Positions 1 through 9,682 are shown, counted from the first letter of the stretch. The stretch is 64,000 nt of DNA from Kiritimatiellia bacterium (GCA_027493775.1 JAOSKE010000001.1:1008244-1072243), one strand, 5' to 3'. Notes: generated from the letters alone by a model not told the origin. Made by a program: numbers and translations.

Positions 1-2
1 CA

Positions 3-122
3 TTGATGGCGCCCGTCGAGCTGCACACGCGCACCATAATTCAGCATCGAAGCCACCGGATGTTTGACATGCGCGACGTGAGCTTTACATTCCAAGCCGA
101 TCTATGGCAGCCCTCCCAATAA
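3..122 (+). CDS. Possible 3' end of an upstream gene (partial)
   Basis: An open frame enters from the left edge and ends in TAA at 120-122. It overlaps the start of the reductase gene (ATG 104) by 19 bases. Only about 39 residues are visible and I recognise no family. It may be the tail of a co-transcribed gene or chance. A minus-strand frame through the same bases, starting at a TTG near 95 and leaving on the left, is equally possible. Confidence 0.15.
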   Translation: MMAPVELHTRTIIQHRSHRMFDMRDVSFTFQADLWQPSQ

Positions 123-772
123 GCGCCCTCCGCTACCGCAGTTCTGTCCTCCAGAATCAGACCATCGCACCCGGCGCCTTTGAACTCGAGATGACGCGCG
201 GCGGTTTTCTGTATCGGCCCGGCGATGAAATTGTCATCCACGGACGGAGCCAGCCGGAAGATCGCACCTACTCCGTTGTGAGCGGCGAAAATGATCCTAC
301 GATCAAACTGCTTATTCGCATTATTCCCGAGGGCATCACCAGCCCGCTTTTGGCGCTTCTGAAACCTAAAGATACGGTTGAATTCACCGGCCCGACGGGC
401 AGTTTTCAGTTGCGCGAACCTGATCGTCCCCTGTGGTTCATCGCCACCGGAACCGGCATCGCGCCTCTTCTCAGCTTCCTCCGCACGCACCCGAACATGC
501 GCCCGACCGTTCTTCACGGCGTCCGAACAGGCGAAGAGTTGTATTATCGCGATGAAGTGGAGCAACGCAGCGCGGCGTATTACCCCTGCTTGAGCCGCGA
601 AGGCGAACACCCGCAGCGCGTCACAGACGCGCTGAAGGAACTTGCGCCCCCGGCGGACGCCGACATCTACCTCTGCGGCGGGCAGCCGATGATTAACAGC
701 GTTCGAACCATTCTTTTGGAAAAGAATATCGCCTCCGACCGCATCATCACCGAACCGTATTTCTTCTGGTAG
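104..772 (+). CDS. Ferredoxin/flavodoxin--NADP+ reductase-like flavoprotein
   Basis: A 222-residue oxidoreductase of the ferredoxin-NADP+ reductase superfamily, a cytosolic protein that passes electrons between NAD(P)H and a one-electron carrier through FAD. The FAD-binding motif RTYS lies near residue 64. The NAD(P)-binding motif GTGIAPLLSF lies near residue 125, and a second one (LCGGQPM) near 190. The C-terminus EPYFFW ends in an aromatic residue, as in Fpr-type reductases where it stacks on the flavin. The length is normal for a two-domain reductase without a fused ferredoxin. The electron partner cannot be told from context. Family sure, exact substrate not. Confidence 0.85.
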   Translation: MAALPISALRYRSSVLQNQTIAPGAFELEMTRGGFLYRPGDEIVIHGRSQPEDRTYSVVSGENDPTIKLLIRIIPEGITSPLLALLKPKDTVEFTGPTGSFQLREPDRPLWFIATGTGIAPLLSFLRTHPNMRPTVLHGVRTGEELYYRDEVEQRSAAYYPCLSREGEHPQRVTDALKELAPPADADIYLCGGQPMINSVRTILLEKNIASDRIITEPYFFW

Positions 773-839
773 CGCACCCTCGCGTAAATCCCTCCATTAT
801 CTCCTTGCGTTCCTCGCATCGAATCGCTATTTTCAAATT

Positions 840-1286
840 ATGAATAGTTCACGAGATGAACAACCTGCTCCGGCGATGCGGCTGGCGGAATTGATGCCGC
901 GCCTGTGTCGCGCAATAATGCGGCGCGAATTTTCGTGCGTGGACGAGGCGCGCACCACGGCTCAACAGATGTGGGCGCTGGAAATCATCCACGAGCAAAA
1001 GGAATGCCCACAACGCTTGCTTCTAAGTGCGCTCCAACTCAAAGCTTCCACGGGAACCATTTTCGTGGATCGGCTTTGCAAAATGGGACTGGCGAAACGC
1101 GCGGAGAATCCGAACAATCGCAGAGCCATCCTGCTCACGTTGACACGCAAGGGCGAAAACCTGCTCGCGCGGACAATGGAGCGTCGCGGCGCGGAAGCAA
1201 AAAAGCTATTTGCCGCCCTCCCGGCTGCGCGGCGGCGAGAGTATGTCGCCGTGCTGGAATCCCTGCTTGGGGCGTTAAAAGTTTGA
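840..1286 (+). CDS. MarR-family transcriptional regulator
   Basis: A 148-residue winged-helix regulator. The recognition helix region (about residues 66-85) is followed by a wing with the hallmark DxR-like stretch NPNNRRAILLTLTRKG, then a C-terminal dimerisation helix. MarR proteins are usually dimeric repressors released by small phenolic or toxic ligands. The gene ends 11 bases before the start of a TolC-family outer-membrane factor on the same strand, so the two are probably one transcript, and the regulator may control efflux or export. No operator was identified. Confidence 0.88.
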   Translation: MNSSRDEQPAPAMRLAELMPRLCRAIMRREFSCVDEARTTAQQMWALEIIHEQKECPQRLLLSALQLKASTGTIFVDRLCKMGLAKRAENPNNRRAILLTLTRKGENLLARTMERRGAEAKKLFAALPAARRREYVAVLESLLGALKV

Positions 1287-1297
1287 AGGAGAATAAA

Positions 1298-2650
1298 ATG
1301 AGAACACGCAGACACTTTTTCACACTACTCACGGCGACCCTTGCAACAGGCGTAGCCTTCGCAGCTTTTGGACAATCCAACCCCGATTCCAGGAGCTTCG
1401 ACCTTTCCCGTTGCCTGGAAACGGCATTGACACAAAATTATGACATCCAAAAGGCCCGCGAACGGGTTCGGCAACAACACGGTTCCTTGATCGAGTCGCG
1501 CGGACGAGTCATTCCAAACCTGCAAATCAACGGGCAGTATCAGGCAAACGATGAAGCGCTGAATATGCCGGGCATCGAGCGCGACAATCAGTGGAACGTC
1601 GGGGCGGAAATTTCACAGGCGCTCTACAGCGGCGGACAAAACGCGGCGACGGTGCAATCGCGACGCCTGGCAGAAGACGCGGCGCGACTCGACTTACAAG
1701 CGACCATCGAAAGCGTGCTGCTCCAAACCCGCGAGGCCTATTACGGCGTCCTCCTTGCGCGTTCGCAAATTCGTGTGCAGGAACAAAACATTGACCTGCT
1801 CGAAGAAGAGCTGCAGTCGGCAAAGAACAAGCTCGATGCCGGCGCAGTCTCCCCATTCAACGTCCTCCGCGCCGAAGTCGCGCTCGCGAATGGACAAACC
1901 CCGCTCATTCGAGCGCGCAACAACTATCGCATCGCCATCGAGGAACTCGCCCGTGTCCTGGGCATTGAAACGTCCAGCTCCGGTCAGGAGCCTTCAGTGG
2001 ATGTTGCGGGTGAATTGGACTTTGAAACGTACAAGGCGAATCTCGCGGACGAGCGGGAGCAGGCGTTTGCAAATCGCGCGGAATTGAAGAGCTTGGAACA
2101 ACAACGCCGCTCGCAGGAACGCGCTTTGCGCGCCACGCGCGGAAGCTATCAACCCTCGCTCACCGCATTTGCAGGCTACGCCTTCCAAAGCGACTTCATG
2201 TCGGAGGATCGCTGGGATGAAGTGAACGGATGGAATGCAGGAGTACGACTGGGCTGGAATGTCTTTGACGGACTTCAAACGCGTGGCCGCACGATGCAGG
2301 CGGCATCTGCGCTTGAGCAGGCGCGACTCGCGGAACAGGAAACCAAGCTGGCGATTGACGTGGAAGTGCGCCGCGCAAATTCGTCCTTTATCGAAGCAGA
2401 AGAGTTGTACCACGCGACGCGCAAGGTTGTGGAACAGGCAGAAGAAAGCGTCCGCCTCGCCCGCTCTCGTTTCGACGTCGGCGCTGCGACCCAACTGGAC
2501 GTTCTTCAAACGCAACAGGCCCTCACCGAAGCACGAGACAATCAAGTACAGGCGCTGCACGACTACAATGTCGCCCTCGCCCGCCTGCGCAAGGCAATCG
2601 GCGTCTTGTCAAATTTTGGGCCGGTGGCAACCTCGGCCTACACTCCGTAA
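1298..2650 (+). CDS. TolC-family outer-membrane efflux protein
   Basis: A 450-residue outer-membrane factor that forms the trimeric exit duct of efflux or type I secretion pumps. The frame is open much further upstream, but ATG 1298 is the right start. It is preceded by GAAGGAG, lies just after the MarR stop, and begins an N-terminal export signal (residues 1 to about 25, ending AFG). Two internally similar halves are visible. Each has the long polar helices and paired motifs typical of the family (AEVALANGQ near residue 190, LDVLQTQQALTEARDNQ near 405). No inner-membrane pump or periplasmic adaptor gene adjoins it, so the substrate is unknown. Confidence 0.9.
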   Translation: MRTRRHFFTLLTATLATGVAFAAFGQSNPDSRSFDLSRCLETALTQNYDIQKARERVRQQHGSLIESRGRVIPNLQINGQYQANDEALNMPGIERDNQWNVGAEISQALYSGGQNAATVQSRRLAEDAARLDLQATIESVLLQTREAYYGVLLARSQIRVQEQNIDLLEEELQSAKNKLDAGAVSPFNVLRAEVALANGQTPLIRARNNYRIAIEELARVLGIETSSSGQEPSVDVAGELDFETYKANLADEREQAFANRAELKSLEQQRRSQERALRATRGSYQPSLTAFAGYAFQSDFMSEDRWDEVNGWNAGVRLGWNVFDGLQTRGRTMQAASALEQARLAEQETKLAIDVEVRRANSSFIEAEELYHATRKVVEQAEESVRLARSRFDVGAATQLDVLQTQQALTEARDNQVQALHDYNVALARLRKAIGVLSNFGPVATSAYTP

Positions 2651-2750
2651 TCAGATGGTAGAGGAAAAATCACGAAGATTGAAATTGTCCTAGAGATTTC
2701 GTAGGATTAAGCCTCTGCCTTGCATGGCCATTCCACAAAAGGAGAAACCC

Positions 2751-3206
2751 ATGAAAACGAAACTTCTCGCGACATTGCTGCTGGGCGCTGCCCTGTTTTC
2801 CTCAGCGACTTCTGTTCGCGCAGGTGAACAGCCGCCGACGGATAGCAAGCCGCTTTCTGAAATACTGAAGGCGCTGGAGGCTCAGGATATCGGCACGATT
2901 ACGGAGGCCGAATTCGAGGATGGGTTCTGGGAGGTCAAAGTTCATAAAGGAACGGCATGGCAAAAACTTTACCTCAATCCGCGCACGGGCGACGAGCAGC
3001 GTCGGCACGCGACGGACTACGACGACGTGCCGCCAGCCGACTCCAAACTCATCTCCGCAATCGTTGAGGCCGTCGAGGCCCGGGAACTGGGCACAATCAC
3101 GGAAGCGGAATTCGACGACGGCGTGTGGGAAGTCGAGCTGCGCAAAAATGGAACAAAGATCAAACTGAAGCTGGATCCCGCCACCGGCGATCCGATTCGG
3201 TATTAA
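2751..3206 (+). CDS. Secreted protein with two PepSY-like repeats
   Basis: A 151-residue exported protein. ATG 2751 follows the Shine-Dalgarno AAAGGAG and opens a clear signal peptide (MKTKLLATLLLGAALFSS, cleaved near Ala-Gly 24). The mature part is two tandem copies of a PepSY-like unit. Each reads 'LGTITEAEFDDGVWEVE...' and then 'LDPATGD' or 'LNPRTGD'. PepSY domains occur in secreted regulatory or inhibitor proteins; the target here is unknown. It lies 100 bases after tolC on the same strand. Its stop codon overlaps the stop of the convergent folB gene. Confidence 0.75.
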   Translation: MKTKLLATLLLGAALFSSATSVRAGEQPPTDSKPLSEILKALEAQDIGTITEAEFEDGFWEVKVHKGTAWQKLYLNPRTGDEQRRHATDYDDVPPADSKLISAIVEAVEARELGTITEAEFDDGVWEVELRKNGTKIKLKLDPATGDPIRY

Positions 3207-3556
3207 TCTTTCTTCCGCGTAACTTCCAGAGCGACGCTGCGCGTGAAGCGTAGTGCGCCCGGCTTATCGAGTGTAACGGTCGCCTCGCGGACTTTCGGGT
3301 GCGCAAGGCACTGTTCGGCAATTCGTTCCGCGAGGGTTTCAATCAAATTAAACTCGCTGGACTCGACCAACTCGATGATGCGCTTATTGATCGTCTTGTA
3401 GTCCACCGCGTCCGCAATGTCATCTGACTTGCCCGCAGCGGAAAAGTCACCGGCAAGGATCATATTCACAATCACGTCCTGCCGCTCTCGGCGCTCTTCT
3501 GGAAAAATTCCGATGATGCAACGCAGCGCCAGATCCCTTATGTGTATCCGATCCAT
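3203..3556 (-). CDS. folB: Dihydroneopterin aldolase
   Basis: A 117-residue enzyme of folate biosynthesis that cleaves 7,8-dihydroneopterin to 6-hydroxymethyl-dihydropterin and glycolaldehyde. The start is taken at MDRIHIRDL, the usual FolB N-terminus; the frame is open upstream but that part overlaps the next gene. The family motifs are CIIGIFPEERRERQ, DYKTINKRI, and the conserved Glu in FNLIETLAERIA, followed by KPGALRF. It begins 2 bases after the stop of a short-chain dehydrogenase gene, so the two are co-transcribed. Confidence 0.9.
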   Translation of the reverse strand: MDRIHIRDLALRCIIGIFPEERRERQDVIVNMILAGDFSAAGKSDDIADAVDYKTINKRIIELVESSEFNLIETLAERIAEQCLAHPKVREATVTLDKPGALRFTRSVALEVTRKKD

Positions 3557-3558
3557 CT

Positions 3559-4299
3559 TCAAACTCCTTCGCCCAACAGGTGTTGTCCACCATCTACAAA
3601 CACAATCTGCCCCGTTATTCCGGGGCTCGTAACCAAGTGTACAATAGTCCGCGCGATTTCGTCCGGTGGAACTTGCCGTTCGAGCGGAATTTTTCCGGCC
3701 TTCTCGATCAAATAAGAATCGGGTTTTCCCGGCGGCGGAAGCGCGGGCCCCGGCCCGACCGCGTTGACTGTAAAATGCGGCGCCAGCGCCAGCGCCGCAG
3801 CTTGGGTGAACTCCCCGAGCGCGGTCTTGGACAAAAGATACGGGATACACGTTGGGTCATGCCCGGCGATTCGGCGATCCACCATGTTGATAATTCGCCC
3901 TGTCTCCGTCGCGGCGACGAACGCGCGGGTGGTCATGATGGGGGCAAAAAGGTTAACCTCCATATATTTTCTGAACGACCCCATATCCGATTCGAGAAAA
4001 GGCTGTTTCCCAAAAATTGCCGCGCTGTTGATGAGAATATCCAAGCGCCCGGCTTGCGCCTTGGCTTCTTTGATCAGGCGTTCCGGGCCAGCCGGTTCCG
4101 CCAGATCGGCCTGAACGCGCCACGCGGGCACTCCGCGCTCCTTCAAAATACCGCTCAGCTCAAGCGCTTGGTCAGCGGATGACCGATAGTGAATGACAAT
4201 CCCACAACCCTCATCGGCCAGCGCCAATGCAATCGCCCGGCCCATACGAACTGCGGCGCCGGTGATGATTGCGACCTGCCCTTCCAATTGTTTCGCCAT
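3559..4299 (-). CDS. SDR-family oxidoreductase, pteridine-reductase-like
   Basis: A 246-residue short-chain dehydrogenase. The start at MAKQLEG (4299) has AAGGAG upstream. Visible are the nucleotide motif TGAAVRMGRA (TGxxxxxG), NSAAIFG, the catalytic YLLSK (YxxxK) and a C-terminal VDGGQ. An Arg-Met segment after TGAAV and the coupling to folB point to a FolM/pteridine-reductase role (reduction of dihydrobiopterin- or dihydromonapterin-type substrates with NADPH). The family is certain; the pteridine substrate is inferred from similarity of motifs and context. Confidence 0.75.
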   Translation of the reverse strand: MAKQLEGQVAIITGAAVRMGRAIALALADEGCGIVIHYRSSADQALELSGILKERGVPAWRVQADLAEPAGPERLIKEAKAQAGRLDILINSAAIFGKQPFLESDMGSFRKYMEVNLFAPIMTTRAFVAATETGRIINMVDRRIAGHDPTCIPYLLSKTALGEFTQAAALALAPHFTVNAVGPGPALPPPGKPDSYLIEKAGKIPLERQVPPDEIARTIVHLVTSPGITGQIVFVDGGQHLLGEGV

Positions 4300-4380
4300 A
4301 ATCTCCTTCCAGTTGCGCGGCGATGCAGATACCCGCGCGTCAAGGTGGTATTTGGCCGTGAACACGTTATACTGTCCACT

Positions 4381-5819
4381 ATGAAACGTTATCGTCTCGC
4401 GCTTTGCCTAGCCCTCGCGCCGTTCTTCTTCTGCGCAGCTCCCGTGCGCGCACTGGTTGCGACGCCGACGGAAAAGCAAAACACCGTGTACGTGATTCCA
4501 GTCAAGGGGATGATCGAACCGGCGCTCGTTTATGTGATGCGACGCGGTGTGCAGGAGGCGGAGCGTCAAAATGCCGCTGCGGTGATCCTCGAAATGGACA
4601 CACTCGGGGGTCGCCTTGATGCTGCGACCGACATCGTTCGACTGATGCAGTCCGTCCGTGTGCCGACCTACACCTTCGTCGAGAAGAACGCAATTTCTGC
4701 CGGCGCCATTATCGCTCTCTCAACAAAAAAGATTTATATGGCGCCCGGCAGCGTCATTGGCGACGCGATGCCGATTATGATGACGCCCACCGGGGGGCAC
4801 AGGAGATGCCGGAGGCGATTGAAGAGAAAACAGTTTCCGCCGTCTCCGCGCTCATTCGCGCGGCAGCACAGGAGAGCGGACACGACCCGCAACTCGCAGA
4901 GGCAATGGTGCGGCGCGAAATCGAATACAAAATTGGCGACGAGGTCATTAGCAAAGAAGGTCAGTTGCTCACCCTCACAAATGTTGAAGCGGAGCGTGAG
5001 GTGGGTGAAGCGGGCGAGCGGCGACACCTGATCTCGGAAGGTACGCTTGCAGATATTCCAGCGCTCCTCGACACGGTTGGTCTCACAAACAGCAAAATCA
5101 TCACACTCGAAGTGACCTCCGTTGAACGACTCGCGCGAATGATCGCTGCTGCGTCGTCCCTCCTTTTGATGGCTGGTCTGCTTGGCATCTATATCGAATT
5201 CAAGACACCCGGTTTCGGGCTGCCCGGCATCTTGGGTATTGCGGCCATCGCCTTGTTCTTTTGGGGTCACCACATTGCCGGACTCGCAGGAATGGAAAAT
5301 GTTGCGCTCTTTCTGCTCGGTCTGATCTTCATCGGCATTGAGGTGTTCGTACTCCCTGGTCACGCGATTCCCGGAGTCGTCGGCATCACGCTTGTCCTCT
5401 ACTCACTGCTCAGCGCGATGGTGGAGCGAGTGCCGGGCAGCGCTTGGAAGCTGGAGATGGATATGATCCAAATGCCCCTCCTCAAACTGGCGGCCGGAAT
5501 CGTCCTCGCGGCAATCGCGGGCGCATTCGTCGTCCGCTCGCTTCCGCGTTCACGCGCGGGGCACTGGCTGGTGCTTGATCGCGCAACCACGGTGAACGAG
5601 GGCTACACGGGCGCGACTGCGGAAACTTCTTTTCTCGGACAGCGCGGCACCACGGCCACGCAGCTACGCCCGAGCGGCGGTGCGCTGTTCGGGGATAAAC
5701 GTGTGGACGTGATTACGAGTGGTGAATTTATTGATGCCAACACGCCAATCCGTGTAACGTCCGTCAGCGGCAACCGGATTGTTGTCGAGGCGGATACCCC
5801 ATCAACGGAAAATACATGA
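4381..5819 (+). CDS. Long-form NfeD membrane serine protease (one frameshift)
   Basis: Membrane protease of the NfeD/ClpP class that usually partners with stomatin/flotillin proteins. It has a signal peptide (residues 1 to about 25), a ClpP-like protease domain with the nucleophile region NAISAGAIIAL, and then APGSVIGDAMPI. The frame breaks at a run of six G at 4792-4797. The continuation from about 4800 carries the rest of the protease domain, five or so membrane segments (LLLMAGLLGIYIEF, ALFLLGLIFIGIEVF) and the C-terminal OB-fold NfeD domain (GQRGTTATQLRPSG). The whole is about 480 residues, normal for the long form. The break is probably a sequencing indel. It overlaps the next NfeD gene by 4 bases. 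Confidence 0.85.
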
Positions 5820-6299
5820 ACGATCCCATCCAGCTCTTTGCAGGTTTCATCGCCGTCGGCCTTGTGCTCATCGCGGTCGAGATATTTGTCCCCGGCGGCG
5901 TGCTCGGCACGATCGGCGCGCTCGCATTGATGGTCGCGATTGTTATGGGCTTTTTTGCGTTCGGCCCGCAAGGCGGCTTCCTTGCCGCAGTCTGTATCGT
6001 CATCGCAAGCGCGGTTTTTCTCGCGCTTTGGATTCGGATTTTCCCCCGCACCAAAGTCGGAAAAGTGCTCACGCTGAAACGGGAGGGAAGCGACTTCAAA
6101 TCCGCCGACCCCCCCCCCCCCCCTCCTCGGAAAAGAAGGTGTCGCATTGACCAACCTTCAGCTCTCAGGCATTGCGCAAATTGATGGGAAGCGTACAGAC
6201 GTTGTAGCCGAAGCGGATTTTATTGAGCCGGGCGCACACGTCAAGGTGGTCAAAGTGGAAGGCGCACGCATCGTAGTCCGCAAGGTTGCGGCCTCGTGA
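5816..6299 (+). CDS. Short NfeD-family membrane protein (frameshift in C15 run)
   Basis: Second NfeD protein, without a protease domain. It begins ATGA-coupled to the upstream gene. Three hydrophobic segments (LFAGFIAVGLVLIAVEIF, ALALMVAIVMGFFAF, VCIVIASAVFLALWI) come first. The frame is lost in a run of 15 C (6109-6123). In another frame the OB-fold continues: GKEGVALTNLQLSGIAQIDG, then [10 protein letters not shown] and a TGA at 6297-6299. NfeD short forms bind flotillin-like scaffolds, consistent with floA two genes downstream. The homopolymer length is almost certainly wrong in the read. Confidence 0.8.
6109..6123. repeat. C15 homopolymer
   Basis: Fifteen consecutive C inside the short nfeD gene. 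The reading frame is lost exactly here and resumes in another frame directly after it, so the true length is not a multiple that fits. It is likely a basecalling error in a genuine proline codon run. Confidence 0.9.
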
Positions 6300-7504
6300 G
6301 AGGCCGTTTGTACAGCCTACTCGGCGTCGTATTAATCGCGGCGCCGGTCGTGTGCAATGCGCTAAGCCTGCAAACGGGAACAGAGCTTTATCTCCCATCC
6401 AACGGTGTGATCAATGCGCAGACGGCGTTCTATGGAACGAGCGCGATTTTCGACGGGATTGCGCACGACGATATCTTCGCACTGGCGCAAACGATCAAAT
6501 ACAACGGCGAAGCGGAAGGCGATGTATGGCTTGCCGCGGGTGAAATAAATGTTGCAGGGAACATCGCCCGCCACCTCCGTGCTGCAGGCCAATCGTTTGT
6601 CCTCAAAGGCGCGGTTGATGGCGATGTCACTGCGTTCTCATCCAGCCTGCAGATATCAACGAACGCGATCATCCGGGGAAAATTGGATGCGATGGCGCAA
6701 CAGGCGAGCCTTGAAGGCCAATTCGATGATGACGTTCACGTTATAGCGACCTCCATCACCCTTGCCGGAACGTACGGCGAAGCAGTCCGAATCATCGGGA
6801 AGGACATCATCGTCATGCCGGGCACCCGCATTGCCGGTGACCTCAACTACACCTCGCCCAAAGAGTTATTCCTCGATCCGTCCGTCGTGCTCGGCGGGAA
6901 ACTGAATCGGTTGAGCGCAAAGCAATCGCCTCCATCCACAGCGCGTGACTATCTACAGGCAGCCGCGTTGCACGGCGCGAAGGCCGCGGCCGCGCTACTT
7001 TGCGGTCTCGCACTCATTGCGCTTTTCCCCTTCTACGTCGCGCGGGCCACACGCGAAGTGCAACGCTCCATTTTCCGCTGCGGCGCAATCGGTGGCCTGG
7101 CGTTCATCGGAGCGCCCATCGCTGCGATTGGCCTGGCGCTTTCGCTGATCGGTCTCCCCCTCGCGGCAATCACGCTCGCGTTGTACGGTTCCCTCCTTTA
7201 TCTCGGAAAAATCGTCCTAGCACTGGCCATCGGCAGTGTCGCGCTTAGAATCAATCGCGCACCGGGCGGATTCGGGCAAATCGCAAAAATGCTGATAGTC
7301 GGGCTGGTCATTATTTATGCGCTGACATTTATCCCCGGATTCGGCGGGACAATCGGGCTTCTTATTGGCATAATTGGCTTTGGAGCGTTAGTATTGTCCA
7401 TGGTGAACGGGAGGGCGATTGTCGTCCGAAAGGCTCCATCCAATAAGCAGCCGACCGAAATCTCAGATTTGAACGAAAGCAATCAAGAAAACGAAAGAGG
7501 TTAG
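6296..7504 (+). CDS. Bactofilin-like polymer-forming membrane protein
   Basis: A 402-residue protein with GTG start (GTGA overlap with the preceding stop). After a signal peptide or anchor (residues 1-22) comes about 170 residues of right-handed beta-helix type repeats with short polar turns ([45 protein letters not shown]), the pattern of bactofilin/polymer-forming cytoskeletal domains. The C-terminal part has four or five membrane segments from about residue 225. It sits between NfeD and flotillin genes, so a role in a membrane scaffold is plausible. No enzymatic motif is seen. Confidence 0.7.
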   Translation: MRGRLYSLLGVVLIAAPVVCNALSLQTGTELYLPSNGVINAQTAFYGTSAIFDGIAHDDIFALAQTIKYNGEAEGDVWLAAGEINVAGNIARHLRAAGQSFVLKGAVDGDVTAFSSSLQISTNAIIRGKLDAMAQQASLEGQFDDDVHVIATSITLAGTYGEAVRIIGKDIIVMPGTRIAGDLNYTSPKELFLDPSVVLGGKLNRLSAKQSPPSTARDYLQAAALHGAKAAAALLCGLALIALFPFYVARATREVQRSIFRCGAIGGLAFIGAPIAAIGLALSLIGLPLAAITLALYGSLLYLGKIVLALAIGSVALRINRAPGGFGQIAKMLIVGLVIIYALTFIPGFGGTIGLLIGIIGFGALVLSMVNGRAIVVRKAPSNKQPTEISDLNESNQENERG

Positions 7505-7506
7505 TC

Positions 7507-8551
7507 ATGTCCGGATTACTCACCGTCTTAATGGTCATTGCAGCCATCATTGTACTCATCTTTGTCGGGCTGTTTTTCTCTTTCCTCAGCATCTGGATTC
7601 GAGCGCTGACTTCCGGCGCGCCAACCAGCGTCTTCACGCTACTCGCAATGACGCTGCGCCGCGTGCCGCCAAAGGTCATCATTGATGCGCGCATTCAGCT
7701 TGTAAAGGCGGGGCTCAGCCTCGACACCGACTCGCTGGAAGCCCATTACCTCGCGGGCGGCCACGTCAAGCAGGTGGTCAACGCGCTCATCGCGGCGGAC
7801 AAGGCGAACATCGAGCTCTCCTTCCAACGCGCAGCCGCCATTGACCTCGCGGGGCGCGACGTCTATGAGGCCGTTCGCACAAGCGTGAATCCGAAGGTCA
7901 TTGACTGCCCGGACCCGACCAAGGGCAGCTCAATGCTCGACGCCGTGGCGAAGGACGGAATCCGCCTGCTCGTCAAAGCCCGCGTCACCGTACGCGCCAA
8001 TCTGGATCGCCTCGTCGGCGGTGCGACCGAGGACACGATTATTGCGCGTGTCGGCCAGGGAATCGTCAGCGCAATCGGTTCGTCGAACACCTACAAGGAT
8101 GTGCTGGAAAACCCGGACAATATTTCGCGCAAGGTGCTGAACAGCGGACTCGACGCACAAACGGCATTTGAAATCGTCTCCATTGATATCGCTGACGTCA
8201 GCGTCGCCGGTGTAAGCGGCGCGCGCGAAGTGGCGAACGTCGGCGCGCTACTCGAAACCGAGCGAGCGGAAGCGGACAAAAAAATTGCGTCAGGCCGAAG
8301 CGGAAGGCCGCCGCGCCATGGCCATCGCGGCCGAGCAGGAAATGCGCGCGCGGGTGCAGGAGATGCAATCCAAGGTCATCGAAGCACAGGCGGAAGTGCC
8401 GCTCGCCATTGCGGAATCTTTCCGCAGCGGCAACCTGGGCATTATGGACTTCTATCGGATGCAAAACATCGTCGCTGACACCAGCATGCGCGAATCGCTT
8501 GCCGAGGGCGACGACAAGGGCCACAAGCCCGATGGCAAGGGTACTAATTAG
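7507..8551 (+). CDS. floA: Flotillin-like protein FloA (one frameshift)
   Basis: Flotillin-like membrane-microdomain scaffold (YqfA/FloA type, about 345 residues). It has an N-terminal hairpin anchor ([20 protein letters not shown]) and an SPFH-like domain with the family block [10 protein letters not shown]. The closing part ([19 protein letters not shown], then a Glu/Ala-rich coiled coil) lies in a second frame. The break falls in seven A (8278-8284); the continuation carries [18 protein letters not shown] and [16 protein letters not shown]. It starts 2 bases after the bactofilin-like gene. In other bacteria floA travels with an nfeD protease gene, as here. Confidence 0.9.
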
Positions 8552-8565
8552 ATAATCGGCGCGCG

Positions 8566-9276
8566 ATGCCCACGCTTCCCATAGCTGCGGTTGGAGTTGA
8601 GGAGATCATTTGGGTGGTCATCCTCATCTTCTGGGGCATCGCGCAAATGGCGAGCAAAGCACGTAAAGCAAAGCAGCCCCCGCGCCCCTATCCCGGTCGC
8701 AGGCCGACGCCACACGATCAGGAAATTCGCGAGATGATGGAACAACTCGCTGGCCGATCAGCGCATCGCCCCGTTGTGATCAAACAGGAGGAAGAAGAAG
8801 ACGAAGAGGACGACATCTTCGCCGCACCTTACGCCCTGCCTAAACCACCACCGGTTCAACAGAAACGACCCGCGCCCGCGCCATCAATCCCCGTATGGCA
8901 ACCCCCGCCCTCGCGCCGACGCCTTGTTCCTGATCAGCCGATAGAGCCTTCTCCCGCGTTTGCAGCGATTGCCGATATCACGGACATTGCCGACATCGCG
9001 CCGATGCTCACGGCGGAACAACACGTCGCCGAACAACTGAGAACGCAACTAGGCTCCGGCCTCAGCGCGGCAGGTCTTCCTTTAAAGATACAAGGCGCAT
9101 CACTCAGCGGCGCGGCCTCCGTCCCCATGCTGAACCTCGCCCAACACCACGGTGCGCCGCTCCTGAACGTTCGAGAGCTACGCCGAAGCGTGCCATTAAA
9201 AAAAGCCATCCTCGCCAAAATCATTTTGGACACCCCCCGAGCCCTCTCCCCCTACTCCGCACACACACAACATTGA
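8566..9276 (+). CDS. Hypothetical single-pass membrane protein, acidic/proline-rich
   Basis: A 236-residue protein I do not recognise. One membrane segment near the N-terminus (VEEIIWVVILIFWGIAQM) is followed by a basic-Pro stretch, a run of Glu/Asp (QEEEEDEEDD) and a long Pro/Ala-rich region. The last 80 residues look like a small helical domain with the pattern AILAKIILDTPRALSPY. It is 14 bases after floA and probably the last gene of this operon, so it may be a cytosolic partner of the flotillin scaffold; that is inference only. Confidence 0.6.
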   Translation: MPTLPIAAVGVEEIIWVVILIFWGIAQMASKARKAKQPPRPYPGRRPTPHDQEIREMMEQLAGRSAHRPVVIKQEEEEDEEDDIFAAPYALPKPPPVQQKRPAPAPSIPVWQPPPSRRRLVPDQPIEPSPAFAAIADITDIADIAPMLTAEQHVAEQLRTQLGSGLSAAGLPLKIQGASLSGAASVPMLNLAQHHGAPLLNVRELRRSVPLKKAILAKIILDTPRALSPYSAHTQH

Positions 9277-9682
9277 TCGCTGGACGGTTCGTGTTTGTGG
9301 TAGGACCGGACCGCCCTCCGTAGGCGGGTAAACCAAGCGGGCCGGAACGTTCACGACGAACCGAACACAACAAATTGGCTTATTGACCTTCGCTTTTGAG
9401 GCAGTTGTTCGAACGAGTTGTCACAGGGTTTGGTGACGAGAACGAAGCGAGGGACTCAGGGAACGAGTCGAAGCCACAGCAAGAAAGCTCATTCTGTTGC
9501 AACATGTCTAGCTTCCCACGATCTCGCGTCATAATTCAGCCCGCAAACGAATCACGTGGTTAATCGTCAACTCTCCGCCGCTCGCTGTCAACACAGACCT
9601 AAACCACCGATAGCGAGAATTGATACCCACTCCCCCGTTTTGATTTTTAGACGTGAGAGCACAAGCGCAAATGTCAAATGTC
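9277..9682. other. Intergenic stretch with repeat, no gene seen
   Basis: About 400 bases between the flotillin operon and the IS element without a convincing gene. The first part (9293-9392) is a dispersed repeat also found at 61911-61993. A stretch near 9475-9510 (CACAGCAAGAAAGCTCA) loosely resembles one near 48030-48062, perhaps another degenerate repeat. The boundary with the IS is marked by the 7-bp target duplication at 9676-9682. Confidence 0.6.
9293..9392. repeat. Dispersed intergenic repeat, copy 1
   Basis: It shares GTTTGTGGTAG-GxCCGGACCG, GGGCCGG, TTCACGAxGAA and AACAAATTGG...ATTGACCTTCG, in the same order, with 61911-61993. Copy 1 has about 19 extra bases in the middle. It contains GGACCG/CGGxCC pairs that could form a weak hairpin. 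Confidence 0.7.

Noticed and set aside
905..1297. N-terminal extension of the TolC gene by 131 codons
   Set aside because: It overlaps the MarR gene in another frame, while ATG 1298 has a ribosome site and a signal peptide.
9473..9510. Similarity of CACAGCAAG(A/G)AAGCTCA to 48030-48062
   Set aside because: Too short and diverged to call a repeat with confidence by eye; mentioned only in passing.
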